Part shown: positions 44,709 to 54,635 of the stretch, one piece after another
How the letters are laid out: the number at the start of each line of letters is the position of its first letter
Numbering within the stretch: the first letter of the stretch is position 1
Origin: Prosthecobacter gellanilyticus
GTDB lineage: Bacteria; Verrucomicrobiota; Verrucomicrobiia; Verrucomicrobiales; Verrucomicrobiaceae
Reading direction: 5' to 3'
Length of the DNA stretch: 64,000 bases
NCBI RefSeq assembly: GCF_007992435.1
Contig: NZ_BKAG01000017.1
Coordinates: forward strand, 1-64,000
Notes under the pieces: model-generated
What the model saw: only the letters and a program-made list of their open reading frames with translations
What the model was told of the DNA's origin: nothing
Database searches by the model: none
Position numbers and translations under genes: made by a program

Positions 44709-44738
44709 AAGGCCCCGCAACTCACGTTGCGAGGCCTT
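44709..44738 (-). terminator. Hairpin between haemoglobin and cco genes
   Basis: A 12-bp stem with one internal mismatch (AAGGCCCCGCAA against TTGCGAGGCCTT, 6-nt loop) 24 nt after the haemoglobin stop. The T-tract is only three bases on the minus strand, so termination may be partial. Confidence 0.45.
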
Positions 44739-44762
44739 GCCAATATTGCTTCAAGGATAGGC

Positions 44763-45359
44763 TTATTCCGCCTTCTTGGGGCGATTCAGCACATCATCCT
44801 TCGTCGTCGCCACCACGGCGATGACCTTGCCGATCATCTCATCACTGATCTTCAGGTCCTTCAGGGTCGCCACCAGGTTCTCGGCGATGGCATTGAAGTG
44901 CTCCTCCTTGATCTCCATGCCTGCGTGAGCCTTGCGCATGTCCTTGCCAGTCCATGGCAGAGGGCCTCCGAGCGCTGCGGAGAGGAACTCCTTCTGCTTC
45001 CGGCGCTGCTTCTCCATGCTCACATCATCAAAGAAGTGCTTCACACGCTCATCCGCCAGCACCTTGACGTAAAAGGCCTCCACGGCGGCATCGATGGCGG
45101 CCTTGCCACCGAGCTGCTGATACAGGCTCTCGGCGCGCGCCTTCTCCCACTGCGTCTTGCAGGCCTCTTCCGCGAAGGCCCAGGTTCGGCCCTCATACAC
45201 CACGGTGATCGCCGGGTTCACGGCCTTGTTGCTGACAGGGCAGAGGGTGTTCGCTTGGGTCTCGCCTGCAATGCTGGCTGGATCGAGGGCCAGCGCGGCA
45301 TTCACGAGCAGGGACAGAACCAGGATAACGCTGGCACAGTAAGAAAGAATCAGTTTCAT
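44763..45359 (-). CDS. Exported truncated haemoglobin with YHS domain
   Basis: A 198-residue protein. A signal peptide or membrane anchor (about 1-25) is followed by a YHS-like metal-binding module with Cys40 and Cys67 (NTLCPVSNKAVNP, FAEEACKTQW). Residues 79-193 are a group I truncated globin very close to cyanobacterial GlbN: SLYQQLGGKAAIDAAVEAFY has the B10 Tyr97, and MRKAH has the proximal His145. The distal E10 His of GlbN is replaced by Lys121. Such globins bind oxygen or NO. A secreted form beside a cbb3 oxidase suggests oxygen or NO handling in the periplasm (inference). Confidence 0.9.
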   Translation of the reverse strand: MKLILSYCASVILVLSLLVNAALALDPASIAGETQANTLCPVSNKAVNPAITVVYEGRTWAFAEEACKTQWEKARAESLYQQLGGKAAIDAAVEAFYVKVLADERVKHFFDDVSMEKQRRKQKEFLSAALGGPLPWTGKDMRKAHAGMEIKEEHFNAIAENLVATLKDLKISDEMIGKVIAVVATTKDDVLNRPKKAE

Positions 45360-45442
45360 GGTTGGGTGGTTGGAAACCCATAACGTCGTTCATCCACGAC
45401 CTAACCAACCCGCTCTTGTGCGACAGTGTCCCAGAATTGTCC

Positions 45443-48400
45443 TCACTGCTCTTCAACCGAGAGTCGGAAGAAGCGGCGCGTGCCGTCCAATGGCACCACA
45501 AACTGGCGCGTCGGGTTTGAGGGCGCAGCAGGAAGCCCGTTGTTCCCCACCACATCCCAGATCGACCAGCTGGTGAAGTCCGTCGTCGTCTGCACACGCA
45601 TCAGGCGGCCTTGTAGGTTGGGGAACTGGATCGCCACATTGCCGGACGAGACGGTGATCTCAGGTTTCAAGATCGAAGCTCCGTTCAAAGGATGCGTCAT
45701 CGCCAGGAACTCATCGCGATTGCTCACGCCATCACCATCCGCATCGAAGTTCGGATCACTCTGTGGACTGCTGGAGCTGCCAAACTGCGCCAGCCTCCAT
45801 TCCGCATAGCTCTGACGGCCTGCGATGGAGTTGATCCAGTCCATCACCACCTGCACACCTTCCGGATCCACCACCGCAGTGGCCAGCGGCGGCATGCGCG
45901 TGTAACCATTGGAGGCGCTGAGACGGTTCCAGATCACACTCGCCGTGTTGTCACCGCGCACGATGGCCCGATGATGCGCCGCCTGCACATTGCCCACATG
46001 AGCATCGATCAAGGTCGTTTGTGTGAGAGACAGCTCTGGCCGCATGTCAAAGGCACCGATGCCCGTGCCACCGTATTGATGGCAATACGAGCAGTTCACC
46101 GCCAGCCATGAGCGCGCACGCGTCTCCAAAGTCTGTGAGCTGTCTGTCGGCGTGGCATATTTTGGCAGGCTATTGAACTGAACCGGCGCATTGCTCAGGT
46201 AGCCAGCGTTCTTCATCAGCTCCAGGAAGTTCCCCGAGACTCCGCCCAGCGTGCCTGGATGATTGAGCTGCCTTGTTTCAAAGCTCAGACCATGACCACC
46301 CGCAGGTGTATGACAGGCGAGACACTCCGAGCGGCTCGGGATGCGCCAGTGCTGCACCGTCGGCGTGCCGCTGATGGTGATGTTCATGTCAAAATCCGCA
46401 CCGCCATCATCCACCAGGAAGGCTTCTGTTCCTGCGTCATTCCAGCGATAGCTCACGCCATAGCTCCCCGTGGCGTTCTTCACCAGCAGACGAGTCTCCA
46501 GCCGCTTCGCGGTTGCGGGATTGCCTCGCGTCTGATCCATGTCGAAGTGTTTGATGAAGAGCGCGCCGGTTGGCAGGTTCCAGTTGCCTTCCTCGACATA
46601 ACCAAAGGTGTCACTGTTATTCGGCAGCATGAACCAACGGGATTTGCGAGCGTAGTCGCTCCAGAAGGCCAGGTTGACATCATAGCGCTCGATGCCCGGG
46701 TTGAAGGAAAGATCGCTAAGATCGGAAAAGAGCCCCGTGTCACTCAGCTTCGCCGGGAAGCTTGTGTCCACGGTCTGTGTGGTGAGACGGCGCACCTTGC
46801 CATCACCATAGTCGAGCATGAGGATGTCACCCGTGGCCGGATCAGGATCCAGCATGAAGGCCACCACACCGGCCTCACCCGTGATGCGCTCCACGGTCGG
46901 AGGGTTCACCCCATTGCGTGTCAGAGACCAGATGTGACCGCTGACAAAGTCGCCGAAGATGTATTTGCCCGTGAGAGTCGGATAGCGAGTGCCGCGATAC
47001 ACCAGACCACCCGTGACGCTCTTGCCTTCCAGCACGCCGCCGCCGTGGAAGTAGGTCCAAAGTGGTGCCGTGGGTGAGAAACCTCCAGGAGGACTGGTGC
47101 GCGGACCTTGCGCGTTCCCTTCAAAGTAGCCCCAACCATAATTGCTACCAGGCGTGATGACATTCACCTCTTCCCAGGAATCCAGACCCACCTCACCGCC
47201 CCACATCTCATAGGGTGCCTGCGGATCCCAGCTGAACTGCCAGGGATTGCGGAAGCCGATGGCGTAGATCTCGGTGCGCAGCGTGCCGGTAAGTGCGAGA
47301 CCATTGAAGGTCGTGGCGCCGACAAAGGGATTGTTCGCCGGAACCTTGAAGTAGGCCACGCCGCCATTCAACGCGATGGCTGAATGTGCGTTCGGCTCGA
47401 GGTTGCCTGGCAGACGATCCACATCAATGCGGAAGATGCCCGCCCAGAAATCCTTGTCGATGCGCTGCGAGTTGCTGTTGCCATCGTTGAGGCCGCCTGC
47501 ATCACCTGCAGACCAGTAGAGATAGCCATCCGGCCCGAAATGGCAGGAGTCGATGTTATGAATGCTGGAGGGATTCGCCTGTGTGACGAAGGGCTGTTCG
47601 CTAGCGACATCGCCAAGATCGAGATTTCCATTCACCGCGGTGAAGCGGGCCACGCGGGCATACTTGGCACCACTGATGAGGAAGTTGTAGGTGACGAAGA
47701 CCTGCCGGTTCGTCGCGAAATTCGGATGCAGCGCGAGCCCCTTCAAACCAAGCTCATTGCCATCATCCTCAAAGTCTTCCGTCGCACGCGGATTGACCAC
47801 GGCAGCGACATCGAGAAACAACTGTTTGGTAGGCGTGGCTGCGTGGATATTCGGAATGAGCCAGATCTTGCCATTACGTTCACCGACCAGGACCTTGTCC
47901 GTGCTGCCAGGCACCGCACTGAAGCAGCTTGGCGCGGTGAAGTTGATTCCGGGCGTGGAGTCCACCACCGCAAGACCTGTCGCCGGCGCTGTCAACGGCA
48001 CCACGCTCGTGGCATTGGCGATCCGCAGGTTCGACGTGAAATTGAAGGTCACTGTCGTCGGAGCCGAGTTCTGCCCATTCAGGCCGAGCAGACGATAGGT
48101 CAGTGTGTCATTCGCAGGCGTGCCCGTGGTGTGATGGTAGAAGATGCGGCCGCTGCCATCCACACTCGCGGTTCCGCTCGTCGGAGGTGTGACGATCTCC
48201 ACACTCCCTGCGCCAGCATCATTGCGGCGCACATCGAGCAGCGCCTTCTTCGTATGCCGCATCGTCACCGTATCCGGGAAAGCTGTCGGCGGACCGAAGG
48301 CACTTTGCAGGCTGCGCCAGCTCGTGCCAGCAGCCACATTGTCCCAGGTCGTGGCAGCAGATCCACCCGAGGCGAGACGCAGCCCAGTGATCCAATTCCC

Positions 48401-51067
48401 ACCCGTGTAAGGGCGCTGTGCCACAGGTGTGTTGGATGCCTCTGGAAGATTCAGATTCGGATTCACCCACATCGTCAGCTTGTCTGCCGTGAGATCCAGC
48501 TTCGCGACGACGGTGTAGTTCTGTCCATCCACCGGAGCGACACCCGAGTAGGTGTGACCGCTGGCCAGATCATGGATGGCAAACTCACGCACACCGGAGG
48601 TCGGGTTCACCGCAAAGGGCACGCCGAAGAGGAAGCGCTCATTGCCGAAATCATAGAGGGACATGCCGCTCCACGCAGCACCGGCACTGCGGCTCATTTC
48701 AAAGCGCACATACACACCCTGGAACGCAGACGTGGCGGCGTCATTGATGGCACCTTCAGCCTCCACACCATTGAACTGACGGACCGCACCATTCTCCCAG
48801 GTGGTCAGCTTGTTCGTCGTGATCACCGGCGAACCAAAAGAGACATCCCAGTCGCTAACGTCATTGCTGTAAACCGGTGGCACCGTGTTTTGGAAATCCC
48901 AATGCTCGCCCCCTTTGCGCAGCGCGACGGGTCCGTCCGCATAGGTGAAGGTATCGCCACCGATGATGAGATCCGTGCCAGTCGTTGCGGTAGAAGTCGG
49001 ATACGTGATGCCCTGCACCGCGCCCCAGCTGGTGGCCACGACCAACTTGTCCCAGTAGGTCGGCGAATCACCACCGGAGCCGAAACGAATGGCGGTTGTC
49101 GCATTGGCAAAAGCCAGCGTGGCTGAGGGTGCTGGCTCGCCTTGCGTCAGATCCGGATTCACATAGATGGAGGCGAGACCTGCCGCGTAGTCCACCTTGG
49201 CCACGATCTGATATTTCAATCCCGCCACCGGTGCCATGCCCGTGTAACTCCACTGGTTCGCACCCAGATTGTGAATGCCGATCTCACGGCGGTTGCTGGA
49301 GGGATTCAGCGCAAACGGCACGCCAAACATGAGACGTTCCGTGTTGTTCTCATAGAGGCTCAGGCCGCTCCATGAGACATTCGCCGCGCTGCGGTTCATC
49401 TCGAAGCGATAGTACAAGGTCTTGTACTGCGAGGTTCCGGCGCTGCTGAAAGTGCCATTGGCTTCCGTGGCATTGAACTCACGCTTCACGCTGGTATTCC
49501 AGGTCGCGAGACGGTTGGAGAAGATATAAGGAAAACCATCCACGTTGTCCCAGTTGCTGGCGACCTGTGTGTGACCCACAAAGGCATCACCGTTCTGGTT
49601 GTCGAAATCAAAGCCCGTGCCGCTGTCGTGGCCGACGATGTTACCATCGCCGTAATCAAAATTGTCCATGCCGACAATTTGGTTAGGTCCGGTGGCAGTG
49701 ATGTTTTGCGGATAGGCACGCTGCAGCGCTTTCCAGCTGGTGCCCACGGTCACATCATCCCAGGTCGTGGCGGCGCCGCCACCGCTGCCGAGCCGGACAG
49801 CACTGCTCCAGCTATCGCTGATGTACGTACGCACCGCATTCGGCGCGCTTTCCGGCTGCGTGAGGTCGGGGTTCACCCAGAGCGATATCTTGTCGTTCAA
49901 GAAGTCGACCTTGGCCACGAGCGTGTAGGTCTGCCCATCCACGACGGGGATGCCTGTGTAAGACGTGCCGTTCTCACCGATGGCAAACTCACGCACGCCG
50001 CTGGTCGGGTTGGGATCAAACGCGACTCCGAAGAAGACACGCTCATTGGCAAAGTCATACGAGCTCACGCCGCTCCATGTGGCGCCAGCAGCACGGGTCA
50101 TCTGCACACGGTAGTACACGGCCTTGTAACGGCTGCCTCCGTCCTGATTGATCGAGCCATTGATCTCCGAAGGCGAGCCATACTCGCGTTTCGCGGCGGA
50201 ATCCTGCGTCGTCAGCTTGTTCGTCGCGATGGTCGGCGTGCCAAACACCGCATCCCAGGTGGAGGGGGCCGCATGGGTATAACCAATGAAGGCGTTGTTG
50301 TTCGTCGTGTTGTCGAAATCCCAGTTCGTGCCGCCGTTGCGATTCGCGATGGCCCCGTTTGCATAGGTGAAACTGTCCGAGCCAATGATGACGTTGTTCC
50401 CGGCCACAGCCACCGGATTCGGATCCTGCATGCTCGCGAGCTGGATGCGGAAGGAATCAAGCGCCACGCCATCTTCACGACCGACGATTCGCAGCGTGTA
50501 GATGCCGCTACCAGGGATGGTGAAGGTCATGGCATTCTGCGCAGGCGCGGCCACGTTGGCCTCCGCCTCGCCGCTGCCATCCCAGTTCTGCTGACCAAAA
50601 TCCGAGGTCGTGTGATTGTAGTCCTCATACCAGTCCGGGTTCGTGCCTCCCACACCATCCGCGAGTTCGGTGATGCCTGCATAGATGGAGTCTGAAGCGC
50701 CATCATGCCCGTCCCAGCGCAGATACAGACGATAGGTCCCCGGCACGGTGAACTGCACGTAGTAGTCGATCGAAGGTCCCGAACCTGCGCCCGAATAAGG
50801 CACGGAACCCGGGCCATTGTCCGGTTGCACCTGCATGAAGAGATTTCCCGTGCCGGTGGCATTCTCAAAGGTCACGCCTGTGGGTACCACCGCATTCGTA
50901 GGAGCCTCCAGCCACTGGTCGCCGTTCGCAGTGGCCTTGGCGTGGTAGTCCTCCGCCTGACCTTCCACCACTCCACCCGTCACCACATAGGGCGACGAAG
51001 GCGGCAGCAGCCCGGCAGAGGCCGTGGACGCAAGCAGCAGGAAGAGATAGGGGCGCGCGAAAGACAT
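45443..51067 (-). CDS. Secreted sugar-dehydrogenase-like beta-propeller with dihaem cytochrome domain
   Basis: A 1874-residue exported protein; the Met at 51067 gives a signal peptide (MSFARPYLFLLLASTASA). Domain order: a carbohydrate-binding-like module (30-220); three tandem repeats of about 235 residues beginning IIGSDSFTYANG, IVGMDNFDYGDG and IIGGDTFTYADG (near 226, 462, 699); a cadherin/Ig-like piece; a glucose/sorbosone dehydrogenase-type beta-propeller (about 1010-1450, VLVGERNGKIWLI) that may bind PQQ; and a cytochrome region of the SO2930/HNE_0200 kind with haem sites CLACH (near 1584) and CSYCH (near 1659). It ends with a calcium-type repeat and the shared C-terminal module (RRFFRLSV). 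It probably oxidises sugars outside the cytoplasm and passes electrons to the haems. Confidence 0.82.
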   Translation of the reverse strand: MSFARPYLFLLLASTASAGLLPPSSPYVVTGGVVEGQAEDYHAKATANGDQWLEAPTNAVVPTGVTFENATGTGNLFMQVQPDNGPGSVPYSGAGSGPSIDYYVQFTVPGTYRLYLRWDGHDGASDSIYAGITELADGVGGTNPDWYEDYNHTTSDFGQQNWDGSGEAEANVAAPAQNAMTFTIPGSGIYTLRIVGREDGVALDSFRIQLASMQDPNPVAVAGNNVIIGSDSFTYANGAIANRNGGTNWDFDNTTNNNAFIGYTHAAPSTWDAVFGTPTIATNKLTTQDSAAKREYGSPSEINGSINQDGGSRYKAVYYRVQMTRAAGATWSGVSSYDFANERVFFGVAFDPNPTSGVREFAIGENGTSYTGIPVVDGQTYTLVAKVDFLNDKISLWVNPDLTQPESAPNAVRTYISDSWSSAVRLGSGGGAATTWDDVTVGTSWKALQRAYPQNITATGPNQIVGMDNFDYGDGNIVGHDSGTGFDFDNQNGDAFVGHTQVASNWDNVDGFPYIFSNRLATWNTSVKREFNATEANGTFSSAGTSQYKTLYYRFEMNRSAANVSWSGLSLYENNTERLMFGVPFALNPSSNRREIGIHNLGANQWSYTGMAPVAGLKYQIVAKVDYAAGLASIYVNPDLTQGEPAPSATLAFANATTAIRFGSGGDSPTYWDKLVVATSWGAVQGITYPTSTATTGTDLIIGGDTFTYADGPVALRKGGEHWDFQNTVPPVYSNDVSDWDVSFGSPVITTNKLTTWENGAVRQFNGVEAEGAINDAATSAFQGVYVRFEMSRSAGAAWSGMSLYDFGNERFLFGVPFAVNPTSGVREFAIHDLASGHTYSGVAPVDGQNYTVVAKLDLTADKLTMWVNPNLNLPEASNTPVAQRPYTGGNWITGLRLASGGSAATTWDNVAAGTSWRSLQSAFGPPTAFPDTVTMRHTKKALLDVRRNDAGAGSVEIVTPPTSGTASVDGSGRIFYHHTTGTPANDTLTYRLLGLNGQNSAPTTVTFNFTSNLRIANATSVVPLTAPATGLAVVDSTPGINFTAPSCFSAVPGSTDKVLVGERNGKIWLIPNIHAATPTKQLFLDVAAVVNPRATEDFEDDGNELGLKGLALHPNFATNRQVFVTYNFLISGAKYARVARFTAVNGNLDLGDVASEQPFVTQANPSSIHNIDSCHFGPDGYLYWSAGDAGGLNDGNSNSQRIDKDFWAGIFRIDVDRLPGNLEPNAHSAIALNGGVAYFKVPANNPFVGATTFNGLALTGTLRTEIYAIGFRNPWQFSWDPQAPYEMWGGEVGLDSWEEVNVITPGSNYGWGYFEGNAQGPRTSPPGGFSPTAPLWTYFHGGGVLEGKSVTGGLVYRGTRYPTLTGKYIFGDFVSGHIWSLTRNGVNPPTVERITGEAGVVAFMLDPDPATGDILMLDYGDGKVRRLTTQTVDTSFPAKLSDTGLFSDLSDLSFNPGIERYDVNLAFWSDYARKSRWFMLPNNSDTFGYVEEGNWNLPTGALFIKHFDMDQTRGNPATAKRLETRLLVKNATGSYGVSYRWNDAGTEAFLVDDGGADFDMNITISGTPTVQHWRIPSRSECLACHTPAGGHGLSFETRQLNHPGTLGGVSGNFLELMKNAGYLSNAPVQFNSLPKYATPTDSSQTLETRARSWLAVNCSYCHQYGGTGIGAFDMRPELSLTQTTLIDAHVGNVQAAHHRAIVRGDNTASVIWNRLSASNGYTRMPPLATAVVDPEGVQVVMDWINSIAGRQSYAEWRLAQFGSSSSPQSDPNFDADGDGVSNRDEFLAMTHPLNGASILKPEITVSSGNVAIQFPNLQGRLMRVQTTTDFTSWSIWDVVGNNGLPAAPSNPTRQFVVPLDGTRRFFRLSVEEQ

Positions 51068-51185
51068 GGTCAGGATCGGGCGACGGGTGGTCAGGTCGGC
51101 AGGTCGCGTCCAGATGGTGGGGTACGCACCCCAGGGTGCCAAGCTCACAAGTTTGGATAAATGACCAGCCGCCAGCCCCCCTGCC

Positions 51186-53873
51186 TCAGCCCTTGCCCTT
51201 CAGCTTCGCCAGACCCTCCCGGGCCTGCTGGATGGACTCACGCACGGCAGGCTTCACGACCTTGCCATGGCCTGCCTGGTCGAGCTGCTCCAAGATGGCA
51301 TGCGCCTGATCCAGGGTCTTGGTGGCCGCAGGGATCTGGGCCGCATCCCCGGAGGAAAGCAGCACATGCGCCAGATGATGCTGAGCCTCGACCACGGCGG
51401 CGAGGGCCTCCACATCATTCGGATCCGACCGCGCCTTGTCCCGGGACATCTGCACCACAGCCAGGCGGTGCGGCAGGGCATCACTCCAGTTTTTCTCCGA
51501 CTCAAAGGACAAAGCCAGGTGCTCGTGGGCGGAGAGCAGGTCCGTTTGCAGCGTGGCATCCAGCGGATCCCCCTTGGCAAGACTCGTCGCGATCTGGAGA
51601 CGTTCCTTGAGGTGCTCCTGCGCCTCACTGTTCTTTCCTGAGTCCTGCATCGCATCCGCCAGACGCTCCAGAGTCACGCCTAGCTGCCTTTGATAACCAT
51701 GATCCTGGCCTCCCGCAGCCACCACACGGCGGCGCAGGTCCAGCGCCTGGTCCAGAGATTTCAGGGCTCCGGGCTTGTCTCCATTCTTTTTCTCAATCTG
51801 TGCCTGCTGTTCCAAGGCCGTGGCATAGTCACGCTGGAGCATCGCATTGGACGGGGCAGCCGCGAGATCCGTGGCATAAAGCGCGAGCGACTTCTCCACA
51901 TGCTGGCGGGCCTCCTCCCAATGCTCCTCATGAGCTTCGATGCGCGCCATCGCCGCATGGGCGACCGCGAGATCATGCGTCACCAGCTGGCCGCGCGCAG
52001 GCATGCTGCGCATCTTCTCCAGCAGCTCCAGCTGCTGCGTAAACATGCGACGTGCCGCAGGCAGCAGCCCGCGCTCTTCATACGCCACACCGACTCCCTG
52101 GCTGGCGACCGCGAGATCACGCAGGCGGTCGGCCTCCTGTGGTTTCTCCTGCACACGGCGTGAGAGGATGGTGAACGCGGAATCAAATTTGGTTTGGGCG
52201 CTTTTCTCATCACCACGACTGAGATCGATCATGCCACGGAACTCGCCGATCATCGCCCTCTGCCGCCACTGGGCATCCGTAAGCGAGCCTTCCGGCAGAT
52301 CGGCGAAGTATTTCTCCGCTGACTCTGCCACACTGGCGAGCAAGGCCGTGCGGCCCAGCGGCACCAGCTTCCCACGGAGGTCGATAAGCATGTCCTCGAT
52401 CAGAGCCTCCGCTTTTTCCTTCGCCTGGCGCTCCGCTTCTGCTGATGCCATGGCCCGGGCGCGCTCCTGCGACTCAGCCGCACGGGCCTTCTCGGCTTCC
52501 AAACGACGCTGTTCCGCCACCAACCGGGCGGCGGCTTCCTGCTTCTGCGATTCCTCCGCCTGCACACGGGCGGCATCAGCCGCCTGGCGCTGCACAGCCT
52601 CACGTCCGAGCGCCTCCTTCTCCCGCTGCAAGGCATACGTGGTGCCGGCAAGCCCGAGCACCAGGGAAAGCACGATCAGGGCCGCAGCCGCCACCATCTT
52701 GCGATGACGCCTAACCATCTTGATAAACCTGTAGGCCATGCTCGGCGGCGTGGCCGAGACAGGCTCGTCATTCAGATAACGCTGGATGTCCAGCATGAGG
52801 CTTGTGGCCGTGTCATAGCGGCGGTCGCGGTCCTTCTCCAGCGCGCGCAGCACGATCCAGTCGAGGTCACGCTTCAGCGCCTGCGTGAGCCGCGGCACCT
52901 GGGTGTGGCGCATCTGCGCGGTGGTCCGGGACTTCTCTGTGACATGAATGAGCCGGCTGCTCGGGCGCTTCGCCTCCTCCTCACGGATGTGCCGCAGCAC
53001 TTCATCAATCGGCGAGCGGCGCGCGACATCCATCGGCAGCGGTGTCTCGTCTGTCAGCAGCTCATAGAGGATGACACCAAGACTGTAGATGTCACTGCGC
53101 GTGTCCACGTCCAGGTTGTTCAGGCCCGCCTGCTCCGGGCTCATGTACTGCGGCGTGCCGATGATCACACCCGCCTGCGTCTGGATCATGTCCTTGGAAA
53201 ACTGGTCCGTGCCATTGGTGCCCAGCGCCTTCGCGATGCCGAAGTCGATCACCATCGGCACCGGACGTTCGTCGATCTCCGACACCAGGATGTTCGAAGG
53301 CTTCAAGTCACGATGAAGGATGGACTTCTGATGCGCATGCTGCACGGCCTGGCAGATGGGGATGAAGAGCTCCAACCGCTGGCGCAGCGTGAGGCGCTTC
53401 TCATTGCAGTAGTCAGTGATGGGCGGCCCCTTCACCAGCTCCATCACAAAGTAGGGCCTGCCTGAGTCCGTGGCACCTGCATCCAGCACGCGCGCGATGT
53501 TCGGATGGTCCATCAGCGCCAGTGCCTGGCGCTCTGTGTCAAAGCGCGCAATGATCTCCTGGCTGTCCATCCCCGCCTTGATCACCTTCAGCGCCACCTC
53601 GCGGCGGATCGGCTCATACTGCTCCGCCTTCCACACAAAGCCGAAGCCACCCTCGCCGAGCTTTTTCACCAGACAGTAACGGCCGATGTAGTCACCCGGA
53701 CCTTCCGAGAGCCTCGGCATGACCGTCGGAGTGGGCTTGGAGACGATGATCGTGCTGTCATCATCCATCGGCAGCTCATCTTCCAGACCGATGCCAAAAA
53801 GCGCCGCCGCATCCTTCTCCACCGGAGCAGGTGTCTTCGGAATGATGCGTGTGGTGAAGGTGTCTTCGTCCAT
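51186..53873 (-). CDS. Membrane Ser/Thr protein kinase with TPR-like sensor region
   Basis: An 895-residue Hanks-type kinase. The catalytic domain (about 62-340) has the glycine loop KLGEGGFGFVWKA, Lys in VALKVIKAG, catalytic HRDLKPSN (near 186), DFGIAK and SPEQ. A membrane helix (about 404-426) separates it from a periplasmic coiled coil (430-500, Ala/Glu/Gln/Arg-rich) and a long helical region with TPR-like periodicity up to the C-terminus. It is 15 nt downstream of the lipoprotein gene and probably co-transcribed with it. Such kinases pair with ECF sigma factors in this phylum; one starts at 63686. Confidence 0.92.
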   Translation of the reverse strand: MDEDTFTTRIIPKTPAPVEKDAAALFGIGLEDELPMDDDSTIIVSKPTPTVMPRLSEGPGDYIGRYCLVKKLGEGGFGFVWKAEQYEPIRREVALKVIKAGMDSQEIIARFDTERQALALMDHPNIARVLDAGATDSGRPYFVMELVKGPPITDYCNEKRLTLRQRLELFIPICQAVQHAHQKSILHRDLKPSNILVSEIDERPVPMVIDFGIAKALGTNGTDQFSKDMIQTQAGVIIGTPQYMSPEQAGLNNLDVDTRSDIYSLGVILYELLTDETPLPMDVARRSPIDEVLRHIREEEAKRPSSRLIHVTEKSRTTAQMRHTQVPRLTQALKRDLDWIVLRALEKDRDRRYDTATSLMLDIQRYLNDEPVSATPPSMAYRFIKMVRRHRKMVAAAALIVLSLVLGLAGTTYALQREKEALGREAVQRQAADAARVQAEESQKQEAAARLVAEQRRLEAEKARAAESQERARAMASAEAERQAKEKAEALIEDMLIDLRGKLVPLGRTALLASVAESAEKYFADLPEGSLTDAQWRQRAMIGEFRGMIDLSRGDEKSAQTKFDSAFTILSRRVQEKPQEADRLRDLAVASQGVGVAYEERGLLPAARRMFTQQLELLEKMRSMPARGQLVTHDLAVAHAAMARIEAHEEHWEEARQHVEKSLALYATDLAAAPSNAMLQRDYATALEQQAQIEKKNGDKPGALKSLDQALDLRRRVVAAGGQDHGYQRQLGVTLERLADAMQDSGKNSEAQEHLKERLQIATSLAKGDPLDATLQTDLLSAHEHLALSFESEKNWSDALPHRLAVVQMSRDKARSDPNDVEALAAVVEAQHHLAHVLLSSGDAAQIPAATKTLDQAHAILEQLDQAGHGKVVKPAVRESIQQAREGLAKLKGKG

Positions 53874-53888
53874 GAGCAGCGAGGATGA

Positions 53889-54524
53889 TCAGGGATTGCC
53901 CGGAGAGGATGGAAGATCGATGACGTCATCCGAGAGCAGCGCGGCGACCTCGCCCTTCGGACCGGAGATGGCAGACTTCGCGGGCAGCTTCGCCACCGGC
54001 ACATCCACCTCATAGAGAGCATCCGCGATCTCGAGACGGCCCTCATCCACACTGGCAAAGGCCATGAGGGATTTGTTCGCGCCACTGGAGACGGGCACCG
54101 CGATGTTCTCACCCATGCGCGCGGCGATGTTTTTCAGCGCCTCACGCTGCTGGTCGCGCTCGATCTCCGCCACTTTCTTGCGAGCCTGCTCCGGCGGCAG
54201 GCTGCGGCGTGCTGCGGCTTTCAGCGGCTCATACTTCGGCTCCAAACGCTGGATCTCCAGGGCGATGAGGCCGTTGAACTGCATCTGCGCAGAGCGGCGC
54301 AGCAGTTCCTTTTCCGCTGCAGCCAGCGTGCGATGCTTGCGAATCACGCGCGCGACCGTGGCGATGTCACGCAGGCGCAGATCTCCCTTCTCGGGCATCA
54401 TGTAAAAGCTCGTCTCCTTCTTCGCGCCAAACATGGGACCATCGAGCTCCGTGGGATCCCCCACGGGCGCGGTTTGGCAGCCTGCCAGGGCCAGCAGGAC
54501 AAGGAGTGACAATGAGCGACGCAT
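53889..54524 (-). CDS. Putative lipoprotein of unknown function
   Basis: A 211-residue protein with a lipobox LALAGC (Cys16) after a basic start, so it is probably lipid-anchored. The middle (about 55-135) is helical, with many Arg, Glu and Ala, possibly a coiled coil. No domain is recognised. It lies 15 nt upstream of the Ser/Thr kinase gene and 111 bp after the delta-60 protein gene, which suggests a shared function with the kinase. Confidence 0.75.
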   Translation of the reverse strand: MRRSLSLLVLLALAGCQTAPVGDPTELDGPMFGAKKETSFYMMPEKGDLRLRDIATVARVIRKHRTLAAAEKELLRRSAQMQFNGLIALEIQRLEPKYEPLKAAARRSLPPEQARKKVAEIERDQQREALKNIAARMGENIAVPVSSGANKSLMAFASVDEGRLEIADALYEVDVPVAKLPAKSAISGPKGEVAALLSDDVIDLPSSPGNP

Positions 54525-54635
54525 GATGGGAGAGAGAGCGAAATCCGGAGAACAAAGAAGGTCTAACTGGAATCTGGGCCCTTGTTACAGGATGGCGGAA
54601 CTTTTTTCCAGCCTGCTCGCAGGCGGCGCACAAGA

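Noticed and set aside
44609-44762. An FNR or FixK-type site before the cco operon
   Set aside because: No TTGAT-N4-ATCAA or near match was found by eye; the only structure is the hairpin at 44709-44738.
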